DNA of 64,000 nt, from assembly GCF_010994275.1 (NCBI RefSeq), contig NZ_WMCD01000001.1, positions 1,116,001-1,180,000 of the forward strand. The letters are read 5' to 3'. The stretch's first letter is position 1, and every line of letters begins with the position of its first letter. Under the pieces are notes generated by a model. The model searched no databases. It had not been told where the DNA came from and was given only the letters and a program-made list of their open reading frames with translations. A program made the translations under genes and the position numbers. Positions 36,606-45,319 of the stretch are shown one piece after another. This DNA comes from Cyclobacterium jeungdonense (GTDB lineage Bacteria; Bacteroidota; Bacteroidia; Cytophagales; Cyclobacteriaceae).

Positions 36606-37863
36606 TCGAACTTTTTGTCTAATTTTGATGGTGTTGATTCAGGCTTGTGCATCCGATCCACAAGAAAAAAAAGTGGGGTCGGAAAAAGATGTCTTGCCCC
36701 TTAGCCGGGAAGAACTGGCAGATAAAGTAAAGGGAATGCTGGTGGGCAGTGCCATTGGTGATGCGATGGGTGCGCCTACGGAAATGTGGAGCAGGGAGGC
36801 AATCCAAATGGAGTACGGCTGGGTAGATAACCTGGATTCCATGGTACGGGAAGTGTCTCCCGAAGGCATTTGGAAGGTGAATTTACCTGCAGGCGGTACC
36901 ACAGACGATACCCGATGGAAAAAATTGGTATTCGAGTATCTTGAAAATCAGGATGACCTCGAACTGAATCCGCGGGAATTTTCCCTACATATTATTCGTG
37001 AATACGAAAAGTACTTTGAAGATTTCAAATCCCTGAAACCCGAAGAAATGGAAGCATTGGAATACGCCAATCTACGGGTATTTTGGTTGCAGGAATGGTA
37101 CAAGGTTTCCTTATCGGTAAGGGAAAATGACCTCATGGCCTACCAGCAAGCACTTGGGAAGTTTTATGGTGGAGAAATGGTATGCGCAGGGCTGCTCTAT
37201 TCCCCGGCCATCGGTCTCCGGTATCCAGGGCAACCTGAAAAAGCCTATGAACAGGCCTACCGCTTAAGTTTGTACGATATCGGGTATGCCAAGGACATCA
37301 GTGCCCTTTCAGCAGCCATGACTGCTGCCGCCATGACCGCAAAAGGAGATAAAACGAAATTACTGGATGTGCTTCGCTCGGTAGACCCGGAATCTTTTTT
37401 TACAAGTCGCCTGGTCGGACGAAGCAGTTACCGGGCCCTGCAAACGGCACTCTCCATAGCTGGAGCAGTGAATACCGGCACATCCTTGGAAAAGGACTTC
37501 TCCGGTGGGTCTTCTTCCAGGGAGAACGCCATGAAGTTAGCCTTTCCCTTACTTGACCAGCACCTACAAGACATGCCCTTTCACGCCGGAGAAATTCACC
37601 TACAGGTGCTAACTGCCATGCTGGTTTCCGATTTTGACTTTGAGGACAGTTTGACCTTCCTGGTAAATTATGGAAGGGATAACGATACCACTGCAGCAAT
37701 ACTCGGAGCGATACTGGGCGCCTTCTATGGCTACGAAAAACTTCCCGATACCATGAAAAATCAGGTGCTTACAGTCAATAAAAGCCTGCTGGATATTGAT
37801 CTAAATGTGCTGGCGGAAAAACAAACTTCCCACATCCAATCCCTTTACTACTGGCCGGAATAA
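36592..37863 (+). CDS. ADP-ribosylglycohydrolase family lipoprotein
   Basis: A 423-residue protein of the ADP-ribosylglycohydrolase (DraG/ARH-like) family. The N-terminal signal ends in a lipobox (VLIQAC, Cys19), so it is likely anchored in a periplasmic-facing membrane or on the outer surface. Family motifs are intact: GSAIGDAMGAPTEM at ~52, the metal-binding GGTTDDTRW, and the C-terminal GRDNDTTAAILGAILGAF. Both Mg-coordinating clusters are therefore present. It overlaps the kinase gene by 14 bases, which implies translational coupling. Hydrolysis of an N- or O-glycosidic bond of a ribosyl or nucleoside-like substrate outside the cytoplasm is a reasonable guess. Confidence 0.88.
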   Translation: MNNFNRTFCLILMVLIQACASDPQEKKVGSEKDVLPLSREELADKVKGMLVGSAIGDAMGAPTEMWSREAIQMEYGWVDNLDSMVREVSPEGIWKVNLPAGGTTDDTRWKKLVFEYLENQDDLELNPREFSLHIIREYEKYFEDFKSLKPEEMEALEYANLRVFWLQEWYKVSLSVRENDLMAYQQALGKFYGGEMVCAGLLYSPAIGLRYPGQPEKAYEQAYRLSLYDIGYAKDISALSAAMTAAAMTAKGDKTKLLDVLRSVDPESFFTSRLVGRSSYRALQTALSIAGAVNTGTSLEKDFSGGSSSRENAMKLAFPLLDQHLQDMPFHAGEIHLQVLTAMLVSDFDFEDSLTFLVNYGRDNDTTAAILGAILGAFYGYEKLPDTMKNQVLTVNKSLLDIDLNVLAEKQTSHIQSLYYWPE

Positions 37864-38148
37864 CTTCTCAAAGCAAATTATGGCCTCAAAGTCCTATTCC
37901 CTCCAATTTTAAAGCAGGGAGATTGCCGATGCGATGCTTGTGGCAGCCAAAAAAAACACTATTCCTTCATGAATCTATTCTTCCTCGTTAATAAGACTAA
38001 TGACTTGTTCTATAAATTAGGACAACTAGAGGTTACATCAAAAAAGGATGTTTTTTCATCTATTACAGTTTTTTAAATTATTATGAATACCATTTTGTTT
38101 TAATTATATAATAACTAAAATCCTTTAAAAAGGACTAAAATCATTAGT

Positions 38149-39225
38149 ATGTCATCATCACTTAAATTCGTTGATAAAAATCGTTCCGGTTTTTTTACTA
38201 CCGTAAAAGAACGAGTTGAACAGTACTTCATAAACAACGGCCTATCCAAGCGTGCCAATAGATCCATGGTACTTAAAACCATTACCTATCTGGTTTCATT
38301 TGTCGTTTTATACTTCACCATTTTACTGGAAGTGTTTCCTACCTGGGTTTCCCTTCTTTTAGCCATTGCTTTAGGAATGAACATGGCATTTATTGGATTC
38401 AATATTTGCCATGATGCCCTTCACGGTTCCTATTCATCCAAGCCATGGGTCAATAAGACCCTGGGCTTCCTTTTTAACGTCATCGGTGCCAACGTTTATA
38501 TTTGGAAAATCACCCACAACAAAATCCATCATACCTACACCAATATAGTGGGCCATGATGGTGACCTGGAGATTGCTCCTGGTGTGGTAAGGGTGTCTGC
38601 AAGGGAAACACATCGCCCCATCCATCGCTATCAACACATCTATGCCTTTTTCTTGTATTCTCTGGCATCTGTGTCCTGGTTTTTTAAGAAAGACTATAAA
38701 AAGTTTTTCCAGAAAAAAATCGGCCAACATGAAAACAACCATCCTCGGATAGAATACTTCAAGCTTTTTTCTTACAAACTGATGTATTACAGCCTCTTCA
38801 TCATCATTCCATTGTTGGTAATGAGCATTACCTGGTGGCAATTCCTCATTGGCTTTTTGGCACTTAATCTTGCCATGGGCTTGGTAATAGGACTGGTTTT
38901 CCAATTGGCACATCTGGTAGAGCAAACGTCACTTCCCGATCCTGAAGAAAATGAAAATATAGAAGAAGCCTGGGCAGAGCATCAAATGAAAACCACAGCT
39001 AATTTTGCGAGAAAAAGTCGGTTGACCACGTTTTTATGCGGTGGTTTGAATCTTCAAGTGGAGCACCACCTTTTTCCAAAAATTTGTCACATTCATTACC
39101 CTCAAATCTCGGGAATAGTAAAAAATACCTCTTTGGAGTTTGGTTTGCCCTATCATGAAAACAAAAGCTTCGCTTCAGCCCTAAAATCTCATTACAACTT
39201 TCTGAAAAAGGCGGGAAGAAAATGA
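38149..39225 (+). CDS. Membrane fatty acid desaturase
   Basis: A 358-residue integral membrane di-iron desaturase. Its three histidine boxes are H88DALH92, H123NKIHH128 and Q303VEHH307. The Gln in the third box is typical of front-end and linoleoyl-CoA-type desaturases. There is no fused cytochrome b5 domain. Four to six hydrophobic helices are present (~45-110, ~200-255). It probably introduces a double bond in acyl-lipid or acyl-CoA chains, perhaps for cold adaptation. The AT-rich upstream region (37864-38148) holds a small inverted repeat TCCTTT/AAAGGA at 38121-38134, just before the start. Confidence 0.88.
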   Translation: MSSSLKFVDKNRSGFFTTVKERVEQYFINNGLSKRANRSMVLKTITYLVSFVVLYFTILLEVFPTWVSLLLAIALGMNMAFIGFNICHDALHGSYSSKPWVNKTLGFLFNVIGANVYIWKITHNKIHHTYTNIVGHDGDLEIAPGVVRVSARETHRPIHRYQHIYAFFLYSLASVSWFFKKDYKKFFQKKIGQHENNHPRIEYFKLFSYKLMYYSLFIIIPLLVMSITWWQFLIGFLALNLAMGLVIGLVFQLAHLVEQTSLPDPEENENIEEAWAEHQMKTTANFARKSRLTTFLCGGLNLQVEHHLFPKICHIHYPQISGIVKNTSLEFGLPYHENKSFASALKSHYNFLKKAGRK

Positions 39226-39379
39226 GGTTGTTTGATTGAATCCAGATTACACGTCATGTCGATTTTCATCAAGGGCCACTTCCTTTATAAAGGATCGTTC
39301 TTCTATTTTTTAAGACAGCAATTTCTATTTCCCATGGCCTGATTAGCTTGGGAAGGAGTATACTTTTAAATAAACCCAA

Positions 39380-40261
39380 ATGGAAAGCAATCTGATAACC
39401 AGCGCTTTTTTACCCTTAGCCCTAGCATTTATCATGCTGGGGATGGGGCTGAGCTTAAACCTTAGCGACTTTAAAAACATTTTTAGATATCCCAAGGCCA
39501 TGGTGTTGGGATTGTTTTGTCAGTTGGTACTATTACCGGCACTCGGTTTTTTTTTGATCTTGAGTTTCGGTCTGGAAGGAACGATGGCGGTGGGGATCAT
39601 GATCATAGCTTGCTGCCCCGGCGGACCCACCTCCAACATGATCACTCACCTGAGTAAAGGAGATACAGCTTTGTCCATTAGCCTGACCGCTATGAGTTCT
39701 GTAATAACCATTTTCACCATTCCCCTATTGGTCAATTTTTCCATTGCTTATTTTGGGGAGGAAGGGAGTGTTTCCCTTCCCTTTGTCCCCACCGTACTTC
39801 GCATTACTGGGGTAACGTTGGTCCCTGTGGCCATGGGCATGTGGCTTAAAAATCGCTTTCCTTTGGCGGCCCATAGGGCAGACCGCCCGGTTCGCATCGC
39901 TTCCATCTTATTTTTTGTTTTGGTCGTGGGAGGAGCTATATTGAATGAAAAGGACCAAATTCTGAGCTTCTTTGCCGAGGCAGGACCGGTGGCATTGCTT
40001 CTGAATATACTAACTTTTGGATTATCCCTACTTTTGGCTCGTCTATTGGCACTTCCAGCCCCGCAACAATTGGCCATCAGCATCGAATCCGGCATTCAAA
40101 ACGGTACCTTAGGCATCATGATCGCTGCTACCTTGTTGCAAAATTCAGCCATGGCTATACCGGTAGTTATTTACAGCTTGATCATGTTCGTGGCCTCAAT
40201 CCTCATTGTTTTTATAGCGGGGAGTATAAATAAGGACCGCTTGGTTAAAGCGAAAATTTAA
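39380..40261 (+). CDS. Bile acid:sodium symporter (BASS) family transporter
   Basis: A 293-residue polytopic membrane protein with about nine or ten helices. Typical BASS segments are visible: FIMLGMGLSLNLSDFKNIF, CCPGGPTSNMITHLSKGD and ESGIQNGTLGIMIAATLL. The last two are crossover motifs that form the sodium and substrate site. Bacterial BASS proteins carry bile acids, pyruvate, pantoate or other organic anions, so the substrate cannot be assigned. Its stop is only 14 bases from the stop of the convergent DUF1501 gene, with no terminator between them. Confidence 0.87.
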   Translation: MESNLITSAFLPLALAFIMLGMGLSLNLSDFKNIFRYPKAMVLGLFCQLVLLPALGFFLILSFGLEGTMAVGIMIIACCPGGPTSNMITHLSKGDTALSISLTAMSSVITIFTIPLLVNFSIAYFGEEGSVSLPFVPTVLRITGVTLVPVAMGMWLKNRFPLAAHRADRPVRIASILFFVLVVGGAILNEKDQILSFFAEAGPVALLLNILTFGLSLLLARLLALPAPQQLAISIESGIQNGTLGIMIAATLLQNSAMAIPVVIYSLIMFVASILIVFIAGSINKDRLVKAKI

Positions 40262-40275
40262 AGAAAACACGTACT

Positions 40276-41706
40276 CTAAATCAACACTTCCCGAACCACA
40301 TTCCCGTGCACATCGGTCAACCGAAAATCCCTTCCTCCAAAATGATAGGTCAGTTGCTTGTGGTCTACTCCTAATAAATGAAGTATGGTCGCGTGTAGAT
40401 CGTGAATACTGACCGGATTTTCTTCCACCCGGTATCCATACTCATCGGTTTTGCCATAAATGGCCCCCCCTTTGATGCCAGCGCCAGCCATCCACATACT
40501 GAAAGCAGATGGATTGTGATCCCGTCCGTCTTTACCTTGAGCAAAGGGGGTTCTGCCAAATTCTCCCGACCAAACCACCAACGTCTCTTCCAGCAATCCC
40601 CTGGATTTCAAATCCTTTAAGAGCCCGGCAATGGGCCTGTCCACCGCATGGGCATTCCGCTCATGCCCATCCTTTAGCCCATGATGTTGGTCCCAGCGGT
40701 CAATCCCCTTCTGATACGGACAGGTTAGTTCCACAAATCGTACGCCTCTTTCTACCAGCCTGCGTGCCATCAGACATTGTGCCCCATAACTCCGGGTATT
40801 GGGGTCTTCGTCAAACAAACCGTAAAGCTTTTGGGTGGCTTTGGTTTCGGACGCAAACTCGCTGAGTTCCGGTACAGAGGATTGCATGCGGTATGCCAAC
40901 TCGTAATTCTTGATTGCCGCTTCCACCTCATCCGATTTTTCCCGGTCCTTTTCATCCATTTTTTGGATAAACTCCAATTTATCCTTTTGGAAAGCAGCCA
41001 TGCTGCTATCGGGTTGAATATTGGCAACGGGCGTTTCCCCTGTTTTCATTATGGAAGCCTGGTAATCCGCAGGTAAAAATCCATTTTTGAAATTATCTAC
41101 TCCTCCCGGAGGAACCAATCCACCGTCCAGAACCACGTACCCCGGTAAATTGCTGTTTTCAGTCCCCAATCCATAATTGATCCAGGCCCCCATGCTTGGT
41201 CTGCCCTGAAGGCCGCTTCCGGTGTGCAAGAAATAATTAGCATTTGTATGTTCCGGGAAATTGGAAACCATAGATCGAATCAGCGCTAAATCATCCACAC
41301 AGGAAGCGATGTGCGGAAAAAGCTCACTTACAGCCATCCCCGATTCCCCATACCGCTTGAAAGCCCAGGGGCTCTGCAGGATCTTACCGTTATCATTAAA
41401 TTGAGTAGCATCGATTTTAAAAGTGGGATCCATTCCGTTTTCTTTGGCCAACCGGGGCTTGGGGTCAAAGGAATCTACCTGAGAAACCCCTCCATCCATA
41501 TACAAAAAGATGACATTTTTGGCCTTTGGCACGTAGTGAGGCGTGGTGGCCAACTGAGAAAGAAAATCCATGGATTGCTTGTCCCGGGATTTGCACGAAG
41601 AACCCAACATGCCCATAAAGGCAAGGGAACCAAATCCACACCGAGTAATATTCAACATTTCCCGGCGGCTGAGCCGCTGATTCAATAGGGGTTTGTGATG
41701 ATGCAT
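40276..41706 (-). CDS. DUF1501 domain-containing exported protein
   Basis: A 476-residue protein with a twin-arginine-like N-terminus (LSRREMLNITRCGFGSLAFM) followed by a lipobox-like GSSC. The body is the DUF1501 (PF07394) domain, which is distantly related to the alkaline phosphatase/sulfatase fold. Typical segments are VIFLYMDGGVSQVDSFDPKP, VWSGEFGRTPFAQGKDGRDH and SIHDLHATILHLLGVDH. The function is unknown. In Planctomycetes and some Bacteroidota it is almost always encoded next to a PSCyt1/PSCyt2/PSD1 protein, exactly as here with a 4-base gap, so the two probably act together. Confidence 0.9.
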   Translation of the reverse strand: MHHHKPLLNQRLSRREMLNITRCGFGSLAFMGMLGSSCKSRDKQSMDFLSQLATTPHYVPKAKNVIFLYMDGGVSQVDSFDPKPRLAKENGMDPTFKIDATQFNDNGKILQSPWAFKRYGESGMAVSELFPHIASCVDDLALIRSMVSNFPEHTNANYFLHTGSGLQGRPSMGAWINYGLGTENSNLPGYVVLDGGLVPPGGVDNFKNGFLPADYQASIMKTGETPVANIQPDSSMAAFQKDKLEFIQKMDEKDREKSDEVEAAIKNYELAYRMQSSVPELSEFASETKATQKLYGLFDEDPNTRSYGAQCLMARRLVERGVRFVELTCPYQKGIDRWDQHHGLKDGHERNAHAVDRPIAGLLKDLKSRGLLEETLVVWSGEFGRTPFAQGKDGRDHNPSAFSMWMAGAGIKGGAIYGKTDEYGYRVEENPVSIHDLHATILHLLGVDHKQLTYHFGGRDFRLTDVHGNVVREVLI

Positions 41707-41710
41707 GATA

Positions 41711-44700
41711 CTACAATAAATAAATAAATGATTTCATGTTAAATAAGGCGTGGCAATATTCTTTCCATGCCTGGATGGTGATGGCATCAGAATCAGATTC
41801 ACCGGTTGCTCCTTTACGGGTTGGGACCGACGCCAGGAATTTTTTCGCGTCTGTAATTTCAGAAGGTGAGGGTGGTCTTGAAAAAGCCCGAAAGTAAGCG
41901 TCCCTGATCCGGTCCTCGGTAGTTTGCTCCTCATCCGAAAGAATCCGCCTTGCCATTAAGCTTGCCTGTTCGGCAACGAAGGGATCGTTCATCAGAAAAA
42001 GAGACTGTGCCGGCACATTTGTCACATCACGTTTACCGAATGTATTAAAGGGTGTGGGCCGATCAAATGTGGTCATCATCCGGTCCAGAAAATTTCTACG
42101 AACCTCCAGGTAAATGGACCGCCTTCCATTTCCATCCAGCGGTCCTGACTGCCCGGGCCTTCCCCGACCTTGCATAAAATCCGTCAGATGCACCGGAACA
42201 GGTTCTCCAAAAAGAGTATTGTCTAATTCCCCGGAAGCAAACAGCATGGCGTCTCGGATGGCTTCTGCTTCCATTCTCCGAATGGGATAGTGGGTTAAAT
42301 AGGTGTTTTCAGGATCTATGTTTCCATTGACGACAGTGGTACTTCTCTGAAAAGCCTCTGTCATGACCATGGCCTTAATCATGGTTTTTAGTGACCAGCC
42401 TTCCTCCCTGAATTTGACAGCCAGGTAATCCAGCAGTTCCGGATGACTGGGAAGTTTTCCTTGCAACCCAAAATTATCCACGGTTTCTACCAGACCTTTT
42501 CCAAAAACATGGTACCAAAGCCGGTTGACCATCACCCGGGTCGTCAGTGGATTGTCCGGATGCAGGATTGCTTCCACCACTTCCCTCCTGCCGCTCCCTG
42601 GACCTTGAATGGATGGTTGCCAGTCCAGGATTTCTGAGATAAAACCCCTGGGAACAGGCTGCTGGTCCGGTTCCATATGATTTCCTCGGATAAAAATCGG
42701 GCTTTCCCGCGCAAATCCTTCCGAGACTCCCTGTATAAATACCGTATCCCTGATCGTTGCCATTAGCAGATCCATTCCCAGGAGCGTTTTCCTACTTTCC
42801 GGAAAATGATGTTTAAGTTTACCTGCATTTAGTTGTTGGTTGAGAAAGCCGACATCGGCAGCGCTACTGTTTCCCTCGTTATAGCGGTTTACTGCTTGCG
42901 AAAGGGAGCTCACCGGGGAATACCGGGACCCTTCTTCAGGATAAAACCACTCGCCGTCAAAAGCAGTAGCATAGGCTACTTCAATATAGGCGTCCGGTTC
43001 CTGACGGTAGGTATGCCGCACAAAGGAACCGGGAAGGAATTCAATATACACATTATGCCCCACCCAGTCTCCCACATCAAAAACATAATTTTGCCATTCG
43101 TCGTCATTTACCTTCTGGTCCAAACCTCCATAAATGGGGTAACTGATCAATTGAAAATTGTCCATGATTATGCGGATACTACCGCCTTTTCCACGGGCAC
43201 GAACACCCAGGTACGCATGATCAATCTTAAAATCAGGTGACCTAAGCGCTCCGTAAATTCCCTTTCCTAAAATTCTGCTGGAAGCCATACCCTTTTTGAG
43301 GCCGGTAAGCTCGCCTGTTTGGCGGTCCAATATAGGCTCTCCCAAGGTTGTGCCAACCCCAAAAGCTTCCCCGTCTGTTTTCCATCCCTGGAAATTCGGT
43401 CCCCTGAAATCTCCCAGTACCCTTCCAGAATTACCCTGCTGGATCGTATTTTTCGATTGAGTTTGACTTACCAGTAATACCGGCACCGAATCGGAAGTTG
43501 GTTTTTCCCAGGTAGAACCTACCATTTCCCTGAGTTGCTGCTTGAGTTGGTGCACCTCCTGCAATGCGGCGTGCTTTTCTTTGAAATTCCCTACGGGGAT
43601 GGGACTGAAACGGGTACTACCCAACACACCATATAATGCATAGTAATCAGAGGTAGGTATGGGATCAAATTTATGGTCGTGGCATTTGGCACAGCCAATG
43701 GTAAGCCCCTGAAAACTTTTTCCAATCACATCGGCCATGTTATCAATACGGTCTGCCTCATCTTTTTTGGTATCCACGGGACTATGGGTTCCCTCTGTCA
43801 TGGTTAGAAAAAGCGTACCCAGAATGGATTCATTTTGCCCGGTTTCCGGGTTTAGCCGGGGGGCTGTCAACAGGTCTCCTGAAAGCTGTTCCCGGACCAA
43901 TTGATCGTAGGGAATGTCCGCATTCAAGGCTCGGATCATGTAATCTCTAAACCGCCAGGCACCCTGGATTTCATAATCAAACTCATGTCCCTTGGTTTCC
44001 GCATACCGCACAACATCCAACCAATGGCTTGCCCATTTTTCTCCAAAAGCCGGGTCGTTCAGGTAATTATCTACCAGGGATTTATAAGCTTCGGGTCGAT
44101 CGTCTGCCAGGTACCTGCTAATTGCTTCTTGTCCTGGAGGCAAGCCGGTTAGTACATATGACAATCGTCGAATTAACTGGTACTTATCTGCCAATTTGCC
44201 TTGGGCCAGCCCGTTTTCCTTCATCCTATCCTGCAGAAAAACGTCTATCTGCGTCGCCATGGGTGCCTCAAGATTGTCTTGGGAAATTTTTGGAGGTAAA
44301 AATGCCCAGTGGGGTTGGTATTCCGCACCTTGATTTATCCATTTTTTTATCATGCCAATTTCCAAGTCGCTCAATTCAAGGTTGGATGCGGGCGGGGGCA
44401 TTTTTAGTTCGGGGTCGGAATCCGTGATCCGATGGTATAAAGCACTTTTGGATAGCGACCCTGGCACGATGGCAGTCACTCCACTTTCCAGAAGCTTGGT
44501 TGCACCGTCTGCCAGGTCCAATCGTAAACCGGCTTCTCTGCTACCAGGGTCGGGGCCATGGCAGAGATAGCATTTCTGCACAAGGATGGGTTTGATATGG
44601 TAGTTAAAGTCAACCCGATCCGGCAAACTTGCCCTTTCCTTTGTTTCACAAGAAAACAGCACCTGCCCCCCGAAAATAACAATTAAGAGAAGTTTTAAGG

Positions 44701-44752
44701 CCAAAATCTCCCTTTTAACCTCGCCATAGGATCTCATTACATTTTCCACCAA
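41711..44752 (-). CDS. PSCyt1-PSCyt2 (DUF1549)-PSD1 (DUF1553) cytochrome lipoprotein
   Basis: A 1013-residue protein with a signal peptide and lipobox (VLFSC, Cys35). A start at residue 6 (44737) is also possible. The N-terminal Planctomycete-type cytochrome c domain has the haem site CYLCH (61-65) and a MPPP axial-ligand region. The DUF1549 domain follows, with a second CxxCH (GCAKCHDHKFDP). A beta-rich middle (~430-620) resembles a carbohydrate-binding or LamG-like module. DUF1553 forms the C-terminus (NPLTTRVMVNRLWYHVFG, RRMEAEAIRDAML, QSLFLMNDPFV). It is probably an exported electron-transfer enzyme of unknown substrate. It is co-transcribed with the DUF1501 gene. Confidence 0.9.
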   Translation of the reverse strand: MVENVMRSYGEVKREILALKLLLIVIFGGQVLFSCETKERASLPDRVDFNYHIKPILVQKCYLCHGPDPGSREAGLRLDLADGATKLLESGVTAIVPGSLSKSALYHRITDSDPELKMPPPASNLELSDLEIGMIKKWINQGAEYQPHWAFLPPKISQDNLEAPMATQIDVFLQDRMKENGLAQGKLADKYQLIRRLSYVLTGLPPGQEAISRYLADDRPEAYKSLVDNYLNDPAFGEKWASHWLDVVRYAETKGHEFDYEIQGAWRFRDYMIRALNADIPYDQLVREQLSGDLLTAPRLNPETGQNESILGTLFLTMTEGTHSPVDTKKDEADRIDNMADVIGKSFQGLTIGCAKCHDHKFDPIPTSDYYALYGVLGSTRFSPIPVGNFKEKHAALQEVHQLKQQLREMVGSTWEKPTSDSVPVLLVSQTQSKNTIQQGNSGRVLGDFRGPNFQGWKTDGEAFGVGTTLGEPILDRQTGELTGLKKGMASSRILGKGIYGALRSPDFKIDHAYLGVRARGKGGSIRIIMDNFQLISYPIYGGLDQKVNDDEWQNYVFDVGDWVGHNVYIEFLPGSFVRHTYRQEPDAYIEVAYATAFDGEWFYPEEGSRYSPVSSLSQAVNRYNEGNSSAADVGFLNQQLNAGKLKHHFPESRKTLLGMDLLMATIRDTVFIQGVSEGFARESPIFIRGNHMEPDQQPVPRGFISEILDWQPSIQGPGSGRREVVEAILHPDNPLTTRVMVNRLWYHVFGKGLVETVDNFGLQGKLPSHPELLDYLAVKFREEGWSLKTMIKAMVMTEAFQRSTTVVNGNIDPENTYLTHYPIRRMEAEAIRDAMLFASGELDNTLFGEPVPVHLTDFMQGRGRPGQSGPLDGNGRRSIYLEVRRNFLDRMMTTFDRPTPFNTFGKRDVTNVPAQSLFLMNDPFVAEQASLMARRILSDEEQTTEDRIRDAYFRAFSRPPSPSEITDAKKFLASVPTRKGATGESDSDAITIQAWKEYCHALFNMKSFIYLL

Positions 44753-45319
44753 TTCACATGTTTTCTTTCAATTTACTTATTAATCCAGAAAATTCAATGG
44801 CTGGCGAATTATTTGTACAAATAGTTAATGACGTCTCACAGAAAAGGTTTCTGATTACCGGGGCAATACGGTAAAAAATTTGACTATTAATATACTATTA
44901 TTTCTATATTTTATTATTTATTTTATTTATATGGGTATTATTGAACAATTTTAAATACGAATAAATTTATTTTGAACTCCAAAACTGATTTAATGCTATA
45001 GTATACTATTTATTTAAAAAAATGAAAACCACAAAAATCCATACCATATTTTGAATTTCATGAAAAAAGGATTCATTCGGGTTAAAACCTAAAATTTTAT
45101 TATGAAAATAATAAAATTTTATATGGCCATAGATGAATTTACTAATTTTTAAAAATATAATTTTTCCAAATATTAAATCTTTATACGTATGAAACCGATT
45201 GCATGTTATTTTAAATATACCTATGTTAGAGCCGTATTGGTGATAAGAAAATCTAATTCGCCACCGGTATATGGAAGTAATGTGCTTTCCATGCATTAAC
45301 TAATTAAAACCCAAATAAA
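44753..45319. other. AT-rich divergent intergenic region
   Basis: These 567 bases separate the PSD1 operon from susC. They are strongly AT-rich between 44880 and 45200 and hold no credible gene. A minus-strand frame of 96 codons is composed of Phe/Ile/Lys/Tyr low-complexity residues. A hairpin TTACCG/CGGTAA with a following A/T run lies at 44855-44880. Confidence 0.5.
45199..45229 (+). promoter_or_regulatory. Candidate Bacteroidota promoter for susC
   Basis: TTG at 45199-45201, a 20-base spacer and TATGTTAG at 45222-45229 match the TTTG/TAnnTTTG consensus with one mismatch in the -7 box. The predicted leader before the ATG at 45320 is about 84 bases. Confidence 0.4.

Noticed and set aside
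45006..45296. A 96-codon minus-strand frame upstream of susC
   Set aside because: Low-complexity Phe, Ile, Lys and Tyr residues from AT-rich DNA; more likely promoter and leader sequence.
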